Positions 1-7,165 of a stretch of DNA of 64,000 nucleotides are shown here, in pieces. The DNA is taken from positions 62,001 through 126,000 of the forward strand of contig JAWKHS010000003.1 of the NCBI GenBank assembly GCA_041394705.1. The letters run 5' to 3'. Source of the DNA: Vicinamibacterales bacterium (lineage in GTDB: Bacteria > Acidobacteriota > Vicinamibacteria > Vicinamibacterales > UBA2999). The stretch's first letter is position 1. Each line of letters begins with the position of its first letter. Under the pieces are notes generated by a model. That model was not told the origin of the DNA and made no database searches. It saw only the letters and a program-made list of their open reading frames with translations. A program made the translations under genes and the position numbers.

Positions 1-59
1 ACACCGCCGAGCGGCCGCCGTCCGGGACCGAGCGGTAACATGGCGCGCGCCACCCGCCC

Positions 60-986
60 ATGCGCATCGACTGCTCGCGCCTGGCCGCCCGGCTGGGCGC
101 GCCGCCCCTGACCCGCTTCGCGCCGGCGCCCACCGGGTACCTGCACCTGGGCCACGTGGTGAACGCGATCTACGTCTGGGGCCTCGCGGCTGCCACCGGG
201 GGCCGCGTGCTCCTGCGCGTCGAGGACCACGACCGGCAGCGCTGCCGGCCGGCTTACGAGGCGGCCCTGCTGGACGACCTGGACTGGCTGGGATTCGTGC
301 CCGACGTCTACCCGACGGCCGCGTTTCGTGCCGGAGCCTGCCAGGGCCGTCAATCCGATCGCGATGCCCACTACCGTGCCGCGGTGGCGATCCTCGCGTC
401 CCGTGGGCTCGTCTACGGGTGCGCCTGCACCAGGCGCGACATCGAGGCATCCGGCGGCGCCGGCGGGTCCGACGAGCTCCGCTATCCAGGCACGTGCCGC
501 GACCGCGGCCTGCCGCTCGACGACGGGCTCGGCTGGCGCCTGCGCCTGCCGGACGACGCGGTCGTGTTCGACGACGTCGTGCACGGGCCGGCGCGGCAGA
601 CGCCGGCGGGCCAGTGCGGCGATCTCCTGATCCGCGACCGTCTCGGCAACTGGACCTACCAGTTCGCGGTCGCCGTCGACGACCTCGCGCACGGCGTGAC
701 ACTCGTGGTGCGCGGCGACGATCTGTATCCGTCGACGGGCCGCCAGATTCTCCTCGCCCGCCTCCTGGGGCGCGAGGCGCCGCCCGTGTTCCTGCACCAT
801 CCGCTCGTCATGAAGTCGGCCACCCAGAAGCTCAGCAAGTCCGACGGCGACAGCGGCGTTCGCGATCTCGCCGCGGCAGGGTGGTCGCCGCCGCGGGTGA
901 TCGGCCATGCCGCCCATGCCGCCGGCCTGCTCGCGCGGCCAGCGGCGATCGCCCTCGCCGACCTGCCGTCGCTCGTCGCCAGGTGA
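60..986 (+). CDS. gluQ: Glutamyl-Q tRNA(Asp) synthetase (GluQRS)
   Basis: This protein (308 aa) resembles the catalytic half of glutamyl-tRNA synthetase. GluQRS enzymes activate glutamate and attach it to the queuosine base at the wobble position of tRNA(Asp), not to a tRNA end. The class I nucleotide-binding signature FAPAPTGYLHLGH lies at about residues 20-32 and a KMSKS-type loop, KLSKS, sits near residue 260. Cys121, Cys123, Tyr142 and Cys146 form the zinc-site pattern usual in GluQRS. The protein stops after the catalytic core, with no anticodon-binding domain; full GluRS enzymes are around 470 aa. ATG at 60 is chosen because the signature begins 19 residues later, as in the family. It is the first gene in the window, so its upstream context is not visible. 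Confidence 0.92.
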   Translation: MRIDCSRLAARLGAPPLTRFAPAPTGYLHLGHVVNAIYVWGLAAATGGRVLLRVEDHDRQRCRPAYEAALLDDLDWLGFVPDVYPTAAFRAGACQGRQSDRDAHYRAAVAILASRGLVYGCACTRRDIEASGGAGGSDELRYPGTCRDRGLPLDDGLGWRLRLPDDAVVFDDVVHGPARQTPAGQCGDLLIRDRLGNWTYQFAVAVDDLAHGVTLVVRGDDLYPSTGRQILLARLLGREAPPVFLHHPLVMKSATQKLSKSDGDSGVRDLAAAGWSPPRVIGHAAHAAGLLARPAAIALADLPSLVAR

Positions 987-1035
987 CCCCGCGCCGCCGT
1001 CGCGGCCCGCCCGGACTGTGCGACGATCTCCGGTC

Positions 1036-1476
1036 GTGACCGCCGCGACGGTACCTTCCGTGTGGCACGCCCCGCTGGCGCGGCGTGCGACGCCGTCCCC
1101 TGGTGAGGCCGGTGCGGATATCGGCCTGACCGTCGAGGACCTGGCGCAGGCCCACGGGCCGGCGATGCTCACCGTGCGCCGGACCGCCTCCGAAGACGTG
1201 CAGGACCGGCAGGTCTACCTGTCGCTCGACGGCGAGGACTGGGCCACCCTCTACTACGGCAAGGAAGTGACGCGGGAGATCGCACCCGGACGCCACGTCC
1301 TCAAGGCGAACAACACGCTGGTCCGCAAGTCCGTGACGTTCGACGTGACGCCTGGCGAACACGTCCGTTACCAGTGCACCAACAAGGCGCACTGGACCGC
1401 GATGATGTTCATGGCGTTTCTCGGCGCTGCCGTGTTGACGGTGCAGCTGGTGCGCGAGCCAGACGGCCGGGAGTGA
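1036..1476 (+). CDS. Small membrane-anchored protein of unknown function
   Basis: I do not recognise this gene. From a GTG at 1036 it encodes 146 aa. This start avoids the overlap with gluQ that the in-frame ATG at 907 would cause. Residues about 35-115 are beta-rich and read like a PEGA/Ig-type module, with phrases such as VYLSLDGEDW and the pattern GRHVLKANNTL. A hydrophobic segment, MMFMAFLGAAVLTVQLV, lies close to the C-terminus and would be a single membrane anchor. It follows gluQ by 49 bases on the same strand, so it may be co-transcribed. Codon use matches its neighbours. The reading frame is probable, but no role can be assigned. Confidence 0.6.
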   Translation: MTAATVPSVWHAPLARRATPSPGEAGADIGLTVEDLAQAHGPAMLTVRRTASEDVQDRQVYLSLDGEDWATLYYGKEVTREIAPGRHVLKANNTLVRKSVTFDVTPGEHVRYQCTNKAHWTAMMFMAFLGAAVLTVQLVREPDGRE

Positions 1477-1690
1477 CCGCTCCGGCGCGGGTCGTTCGCG
1501 CCCGCGACGTCTCCGCGCGCCCTGTTCGGCCCGCGATCGCAGCTGGTGGCAACGGCGTGCAGTTTCGTGGCGTGCCGCCACGGCCCGCTGTCGAAAATCG
1601 TCATCGCATGGTCCATTTCTGGACGCCTGGCGCCCCGCCCCGATGCGCCATGGCGCGATTCTCCGGCGGAAACCGCCACTCTCGCGGGTC

Positions 1691-1706
1691 CGGCATGGCA
1701 GTTGCT
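1691..1706 (+). promoter_or_regulatory. Candidate RpoN (sigma-54) promoter for the minor pilin operon
   Basis: CGGCATG, four bases, then TTGCT gives the -24/-12 spacing (GG, ten bases, GC) of sigma-54 promoters, with about ten of twelve consensus positions matching. Transcription would begin near 1717, almost at the ATG at 1720. Pilin genes are often RpoN-dependent. No activator gene is visible nearby, and GC-rich sequence can produce such matches by chance. Confidence 0.35.
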
Positions 1707-1719
1707 GGGTCGGGTGGAC

Positions 1720-2289
1720 ATGGCAAGGCTTGGACGTGTCGGCAGGGACCAGCGAGGGTTCACGCTCGCTGAGCTCATCGTCGTCTCCGCCCTGATCATG
1801 GTCGGCATCGCCGTCGCGATCCCCGTGACGCAGGGCATGGTGGACCGCGCCAAGAACGACAGCGCGCTCTCGGTCACGGCGGCGTTCCTCCACGCCGCGC
1901 GCGATCGCGCCGTGGCCGAACGGCGCAACATCCAGATCTCCTACGTCCCGCCGGATCAGCTCTTCGCCCACCGCGTGGAGGTGCCCAGCGGCCTCATGAC
2001 GCAGGTCGGCTTCATGAAGCTCGAGGGCGGGCAGGAGGTCCGCACCTTCTCCGGCGTGCCCGACACGCCCGACCTCTTCGGGAACGGCAGCCCGTTCCAG
2101 TTCACGGGCACCGGCCCCTGGTCGTTCACGAGCGACGGCTCCCTCATCGACTCGCAGGGCGACGTCTCCAATGGCACCGTGTTCTTCGGCGTGCCCAACA
2201 AGCCCGAGAGCGCGCGCGCGGTCAGCATCTTCGGCGTGACCGGGATGCTGCACTCGTGGAAGTGGAGGAACACCCAATGGTCGGAGTAA
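1720..2289 (+). CDS. Minor type IV pilin / pseudopilin, FimT/GspH-like
   Basis: This is a class III prepilin of 189 aa. The short basic leader ends at Gly13, followed by FTLAELIVVSALIMVGIAV: a prepilin peptidase site (G|F), the conserved Glu at position +5 of the mature chain and a hydrophobic helix. The C-terminal part (about residues 45-189) is a globular beta-rich domain as in FimT/GspH minor pilins, which prime pilus or type II secretion pseudopilus assembly. ATG at 1720 gives a leader of normal length; earlier in-frame ATGs (for example 1546) would give an unusually long one. It overlaps the next gene by 13 bp and heads a four-gene pilin operon. No prepilin peptidase is present here. Confidence 0.82.
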   Translation: MARLGRVGRDQRGFTLAELIVVSALIMVGIAVAIPVTQGMVDRAKNDSALSVTAAFLHAARDRAVAERRNIQISYVPPDQLFAHRVEVPSGLMTQVGFMKLEGGQEVRTFSGVPDTPDLFGNGSPFQFTGTGPWSFTSDGSLIDSQGDVSNGTVFFGVPNKPESARAVSIFGVTGMLHSWKWRNTQWSE

Positions 2290-2789
2290 CTCCGGACGCC
2301 GCCTCGCGGTCCGACGAGCGGGGCTTCTCGCTCATCGAGGTGCTGGCGGCGATGCTCGTGCTGACGGCCGGCCTGCTGCCGCTCGTCGCGCTGTTCACGA
2401 CCAGCGTGCAGCGGATGACGGCGTCGACGCCCATGCTGATGGCCCGCGAGAAGGCGCGCGAGGCGATCGAGAGCGTCCACGCCGCCCGCGACACCGGCAA
2501 GTCGTCGTGGCCGACCATCCAGAACGTCTCGGCTGGCGGCGTCTTCCTCGACGGCGCGCAGCCGCTGCGTGCGCCCGGCGCCGACGGCCTCGTCAACACC
2601 TCCGACGACGGCGCGGTCGAGCTCCTCGCCACCGAGTTCACCCGCGAAATCCTCATCAGCCCGCTCCCGCTCGACGGCGTCGGCGGGATGAACCCGAACC
2701 TCCGCGAAGTGCAGGTCATCGTGCGCTACAAGGTCTACGGCTCCTGGCGCCAATACGTGATGACCACCTACGTGTCCGCCTACTCGTGA
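2277..2789 (+). CDS. Minor type IV pilin, PilV-like
   Basis: This 170-aa prepilin has a leader ending at Gly16 followed by FSLIEVLAAMLVLTAGLLPL, the N-methylation/cleavage motif with Glu+5. The mature domain includes MAREKAREAIESVHAARD, typical of PilV/GspI minor pilins. Two ATGs are possible (2256 and 2277). The later one is preferred because it gives the shorter overlap with the upstream gene and a typical leader. The stop overlaps the GTG of the PilW-like gene in a GTGA arrangement, implying translational coupling. It probably acts with the neighbouring minor pilins as a tip or priming complex. Which major pilin it serves cannot be seen here. Confidence 0.8.
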   Translation: MVGVTPDAASRSDERGFSLIEVLAAMLVLTAGLLPLVALFTTSVQRMTASTPMLMAREKAREAIESVHAARDTGKSSWPTIQNVSAGGVFLDGAQPLRAPGADGLVNTSDDGAVELLATEFTREILISPLPLDGVGGMNPNLREVQVIVRYKVYGSWRQYVMTTYVSAYS

Positions 2790-3898
2790 GCATCGACGTC
2801 ATGACGCCATCCACTCCGGCACCACGGTCCGCTGAAGCCGGCTTCTCGCTGCTCGAGCTCCTCATCGCCATGACGCTCCTCACGGTGGTGATGGGCGCGA
2901 CGCTCGGCGGGCTCTCGGACATCATGAAGGGCAACGAGACCGTGATGATGATCTCGAGCGCGAACAGCACGCTTCGCGGCGGGATGGACATCATGGTCCG
3001 CGACCTCCTGCAGGCCGGCTCGGGCCTGCCGGCCTCGCACGGCGTGTCGATCCCGAGCGGCGCTGGCTCCTCGGCCGTGCGCCTGCCCGGGCCGCCCGGG
3101 ACCGCCTTCGTCACCGCGAACACCGATCTGATGCTGCCGGCGGTCATGCCGCACGCGCGGCAGGGCCCCACGGTGGACGGCGTGCAGACCGACGTGATCG
3201 GCATGCTGATGGCCGACAACGCGTTCCTGAACGTGGGCCTCTCCGGCGTCACCGATACCTCGGCCACGATCGCGGCCGGGCCGACGCTCGACACCGGGCC
3301 GGACCGGGTCACGGCCGGCCAGCTGATGATGATCCAGAAGGGGTCGTTCAGCACGCTGGTCCAGGTGACGTCGGTGGACTACAGCAGCCGGCTCCTGCGG
3401 TTCGACGACGGCGACTCGCTGAACCTGAACCAGTCCGGCGCCGCCGCCGGCTCGCTGGCGGCGCTCAACGGCGAAGCGCCCATCAACTCGGCCGCCGCCA
3501 CGATGATCTCGCGCGTCCGCCTAATCACCTATTACATCGACAACACGCTGAACGCCGAGCGGCCGCGCCTGGTCCGGCGGGTGAACAACGGCGACCCGAT
3601 GACCTTCGACAACACGCTCGGCACCGCCGTGGCGTTCGACGTGCCGGACCTCCAGCTCACCTACGACATCAACAACGGCGACACGAACCCCGCCGGCGTC
3701 GAGATGCTGCAGGCCGACCTCGACGGCTCCGGCGCCTGCTCGCCGGACCCGTGCGGACCGACGCTGGTCCGCAAGGTGAACGTGGAGGCCACGGCCCGGT
3801 CGATGAACCGGCTGCCGCCGTCGAACCACTTCTTCACCAACACGCTCAAGTCGCAGGTGAGCCTGCGGGGCATGACCTTCGTCGATCGCTATCGCTAG
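2786..3898 (+). CDS. Minor type IV pilin, PilW-like
   Basis: Read from the overlapping GTG, this is a 370-aa prepilin. Gly19 is followed by FSLLELLIAMTLLTVVMGAT, a standard cleavage site, Glu+5 and membrane helix. PilW proteins are the largest of the classical minor pilins and share the long beta-rich C-terminal region seen here. A Cys pair (CSPDPC) near residue 320 could form a disulfide. ATG at 2801 is an alternative start five codons in. The next gene follows after 18 bp on the same strand. The set FimT-PilV-PilW-PilX is the usual minor pilin order of type IVa pilus operons. Confidence 0.8.
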   Translation: MSIDVMTPSTPAPRSAEAGFSLLELLIAMTLLTVVMGATLGGLSDIMKGNETVMMISSANSTLRGGMDIMVRDLLQAGSGLPASHGVSIPSGAGSSAVRLPGPPGTAFVTANTDLMLPAVMPHARQGPTVDGVQTDVIGMLMADNAFLNVGLSGVTDTSATIAAGPTLDTGPDRVTAGQLMMIQKGSFSTLVQVTSVDYSSRLLRFDDGDSLNLNQSGAAAGSLAALNGEAPINSAAATMISRVRLITYYIDNTLNAERPRLVRRVNNGDPMTFDNTLGTAVAFDVPDLQLTYDINNGDTNPAGVEMLQADLDGSGACSPDPCGPTLVRKVNVEATARSMNRLPPSNHFFTNTLKSQVSLRGMTFVDRYR

Positions 3899-3916
3899 TT
3901 TCCCAGGCCGACTCCG

Positions 3917-6900
3917 ATGACTGCCTCATCTTCGTCCCAGACGACCAGAAGTGCGCGCGCCCGGTGGTCCAGCGACCGCGGCATGGCCATGCTCACGGCC
4001 ATCCTCGTCCTCATGCTGGCCAGCGGCCTCATGGCCGGCATGTTCGCCGCCGTCCTCGCCGACCAGCGCTCGCACCAGACCGACCGCGACCAGACGCAGG
4101 CCTACGCGGCCGCTCACGCGGGGCTCGAGAAGCTCACCTCGACGCTGGGCCTGCTGTTCGAGGGCGACTTCAGCCCGAGCGCGTCGCAGCTCAACGTGCT
4201 CGACAACTACCCGCCGGGCATTCCGGGCTTCGAGTACACGGCGCCCGGCGGCTCGCCGGGATCGGGCTACGAGATCACCTACATCCCGGATCCGGGACCA
4301 GGGCCGAACACGGGCAACCCGATGGCGAGCCCGAACAACGACATCACGACGGGGCCGTTCGAGGGACTGAAGGGCCTCATCACGCCCTACACGATCACGG
4401 TGACGGCGCGCTCCACGACCGGCGCCTCCGAGGTGCGCCTGCGCCGCGAGATCCAGACCGTGGCGGTCCCCGTCTTCCAGTTCGGCATCTTCGGCGAGAA
4501 GACCCTGGGCTTCCACGCCGGTCCCAACTTCGACTTCGGCGGTCGCGTCCACACCAACGAGAAGCTGTACCTGGCGTCGGGCAGCGGGTCCACGCTGACC
4601 TTCCGCGACAAGATCACGGCCTTCGACGAGGTGGTCCGCGACCGGCTGTCCAACGGCATCTCGATCACCCTGACGAACCACGGCGGCAACGTGTCGGTGC
4701 CGACCGTCATCGGCGCCTCGTACCGCAACCTGGGCTCCGGCGAGAGCAGCGGTACGACGGCGTCCCCGTGGCCCGGCTGGGCCAACCTGTCCACGAACAC
4801 CTACCACGCCAACATCCGCACGGCGGCCACGGGCGCCAAGCGCCTGGACCTCCCGCTGGCCACGCAGGGCGCGACGCCGGTCGACCTCATCAAGCGGCCG
4901 GGCGTGAACTCCAACGAGAACATCGTCAACAAGGTCGTGTTCGACCAGCGGTACTTCTCGCAGGCCAGCGTCCGCATCCTGCTGTCGGACCGCGCCACCG
5001 ACATCACCGACCTGCCGACGGTGACCTCGACGCCGCCAGTGGCCCTTGACGGCGACTGGAACGTGGCGCCTCCGGCGGGCTACGTGGTGGGCGCGGGGCG
5101 TCCCGCGCTCGCGCGGGCCATCGCCCCCGATCCGTCCTTGAACGTGGGCGCGCCGATCAACACCCGGGTGTCGTCCATCAGCGGCACGACCCTGACGATC
5201 CAGACCAACACGCCGCCTTCGGGCACGTGGTCCACCGGTTTGCCGGAATGGCTGCGCGTGGCCAACAACGGCTTCATCATCAACGGCACTCCCGTCACGT
5301 GCACGGGCATCAACAACTCACCGGCCACCCAGCTCTCGGGGTGCGGTGCGCACCCGGCATTCGCGTCGGGCGCCACGGTCTCCGTCACGTTCGAGGGGAC
5401 CACCCGCACCACGACGCTGAGCGCCGCCGCATCGCTCAACTCGGCGACGATCAACATCAACTCGTTGACCACCGGCCAGCTCTTCCGCGCCGCCAAGACG
5501 TTCTACGTCGGCGAGGATCCCGTGAGCTGCACCTACTACGACACGACGAAGCTGTACGGCTGCCTGTGGGGCGCCGGCACCCTCTCGGCGAACGACCCCG
5601 CCTACAGCGGCTCGACCCTGGACGGCAACAACTCGCCGATCGGCGGCTTCCTGAAGATCGAGAAGCAGGACGCGGCCGGGACGTGGACCGACGTCACGAT
5701 GGAGCTCCTGAATTTCGGGTTCGCGGGGCCGAACCTGGCCGGGAACGCCTGTGGCGACCCGACGCCCAACGCCGTCATCCGCCTCCAGCGCCTGCGCGAC
5801 AGCGGGCTCGGCGCCGGCGGCTGCTCTGGCACGGCCTCGACCAACTACGCCAACTCGACCAACGGCCTCGACTACTACCCGAACATGATCTTCGACGCGC
5901 GTGAGGGCAACACGCGCCTCGTCGCGACCAACGCCGGCCTGAATCTGGCGGGGCTCTTCTCCTACGTGGCCCTCGACGTGAACAACTTCCGGCGCTGGGT
6001 CACCGGCGCGCTGGGCGGGTCCGGCTCCCAGGTGCTGAACAACAACGGCTACATCGTCTACTTCTCCGATCGCCGCGGGAACCACGATCCGTCGCTGACC
6101 AACTCGGCCGAGACCGGGGAGTTCGGCTTCGAGGACTCGATCAACCCGAGCGCCTCGGCCTGGGCGAAGAACAACACGCTGGACGGCGGCGAGGACTTCA
6201 ACGAGAACGGGACGCTCGAGACCTACGGCGAGACGCCCGATCCGCTGGCCGTGCCGTTCGGCGCGAACCACCTGCCGCCGTTCGACAACTCGGCGCGGCC
6301 GTGGGACGTGCTGCCGCGCAACCTGTCGGGGCAGGGGCGCATGGCGCGTCAGGTGCTCTTCCGGCGCGCCCTGAAGATCGTCAATGGCGGCATGGTGGGA
6401 GCCTCCAACAGCCTGCCGAACGGCTTCACCGTCGCGAGCGAGAACCCGGTGTACATCCAGGGCGACTTCAACGCCACGAGCACGGACGTCACGGCCGAGC
6501 CGAACATGCCGGCCGCCGTCATCGCCGACGCGATCACGCTCTTGTCGAACGCCTGGAACGACGAGATCTCGTTCCGCTACGCCAACGACGAGACCAATCG
6601 CAACGCGACCAACACCGGGTACCGCTTCGCCATGATCACGGGCAAGGCCATCCCGTTCGCCAAGCCCGCGGGTTGGGGCGTGAACGAGCTGGGCTCGGAC
6701 GGCGGCGTCCACAACTTCATGCGCATGCTGGAGGACTGGGGCGGCCGGACCCTGCGGTACCGCGGGTCGATGGTGAGCCTGTTCTTCAGCCGCCAGGCGA
6801 TCGGGATCTACCGCGCCGACGCCAACACCTACGGCGCGCCGACCCGTGGCTACAACTTCGACAGCGACTTCCTGACACCGGCGCTGCTGCCGCCCGGCAC

Positions 6901-6961
6901 GCCGATGTTCCGCGACGTCAACACCCTGAAGTTCCGGCAGATCCTCAGGCCGAATCAGTAG
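3917..6961 (+). CDS. Very large PilX-like pilus assembly protein
   Basis: This 1014-aa protein has a basic N-terminus, then GMAMLTAILVLMLASGLMAG, a hydrophobic helix like that of PilX proteins. As in PilX, the prepilin cleavage signature is not canonical. PilX proteins are usually about 200 aa, so this is several times longer. The extra region (about residues 150-1000) is rich in Asn, Thr, Gly and Ser with beta-type periodicity, and contains cysteines such as CTYYDTTKLYGC. Near residue 760, DFNENGTLE resembles a DxNxNG calcium loop. Such an extension suggests that adhesin or tip functions, elsewhere carried by a separate PilY1-type protein, are built in here; this is inference. It is the last gene of the pilin operon and is followed by a strong hairpin. 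Confidence 0.7.
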   Translation: MTASSSSQTTRSARARWSSDRGMAMLTAILVLMLASGLMAGMFAAVLADQRSHQTDRDQTQAYAAAHAGLEKLTSTLGLLFEGDFSPSASQLNVLDNYPPGIPGFEYTAPGGSPGSGYEITYIPDPGPGPNTGNPMASPNNDITTGPFEGLKGLITPYTITVTARSTTGASEVRLRREIQTVAVPVFQFGIFGEKTLGFHAGPNFDFGGRVHTNEKLYLASGSGSTLTFRDKITAFDEVVRDRLSNGISITLTNHGGNVSVPTVIGASYRNLGSGESSGTTASPWPGWANLSTNTYHANIRTAATGAKRLDLPLATQGATPVDLIKRPGVNSNENIVNKVVFDQRYFSQASVRILLSDRATDITDLPTVTSTPPVALDGDWNVAPPAGYVVGAGRPALARAIAPDPSLNVGAPINTRVSSISGTTLTIQTNTPPSGTWSTGLPEWLRVANNGFIINGTPVTCTGINNSPATQLSGCGAHPAFASGATVSVTFEGTTRTTTLSAAASLNSATININSLTTGQLFRAAKTFYVGEDPVSCTYYDTTKLYGCLWGAGTLSANDPAYSGSTLDGNNSPIGGFLKIEKQDAAGTWTDVTMELLNFGFAGPNLAGNACGDPTPNAVIRLQRLRDSGLGAGGCSGTASTNYANSTNGLDYYPNMIFDAREGNTRLVATNAGLNLAGLFSYVALDVNNFRRWVTGALGGSGSQVLNNNGYIVYFSDRRGNHDPSLTNSAETGEFGFEDSINPSASAWAKNNTLDGGEDFNENGTLETYGETPDPLAVPFGANHLPPFDNSARPWDVLPRNLSGQGRMARQVLFRRALKIVNGGMVGASNSLPNGFTVASENPVYIQGDFNATSTDVTAEPNMPAAVIADAITLLSNAWNDEISFRYANDETNRNATNTGYRFAMITGKAIPFAKPAGWGVNELGSDGGVHNFMRMLEDWGGRTLRYRGSMVSLFFSRQAIGIYRADANTYGAPTRGYNFDSDFLTPALLPPGTPMFRDVNTLKFRQILRPNQ

Positions 6962-7023
6962 GCATCGGAGGGGCCCGGCCGTCGCGGGTCCTGGAGTAGC
7001 GCGCCTCTCGGGGCGTGCGACGC

Positions 7024-7052
7024 GGGCCGGGGTGCGTGGGGCGCCCCGGCCC
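7024..7052 (+). terminator. Hairpin terminator after the pilin operon
   Basis: Perfect 9-bp arms, GGGCCGGGG (7024-7032) and CCCCGGCCC (7044-7052), flank an 11-base loop, 62 bases past the stop of the PilX-like gene. No T-run follows, so it is either a GC-type terminator or an mRNA-stabilising stem. Confidence 0.5.
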
Positions 7053-7165
7053 GATGTTCGTACGGCGCCGCCCCGCTCCCCTCGCGTCGCGCGCTGAAAC
7101 AATCCGGTGGTCGTTGGCGTCTCTGCCTGTGGCTCGCCGGCTCTCGGCGGCGGGCGGGAGGCGGC

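Noticed and set aside
1551..1566. Second RpoN-like match upstream of the pilin genes (TGGCAAC ... TGCA)
   Set aside because: GG to GC spacing is nine, not ten bases, and it is about 155 bases from the start.
832..2277. Long minus-strand reading frame (481 codons) opposite the pilin region
   Set aside because: Very rich in Arg, Ala and His, no family motif, and fully antisense to well-supported genes; a shadow frame of high-GC DNA.
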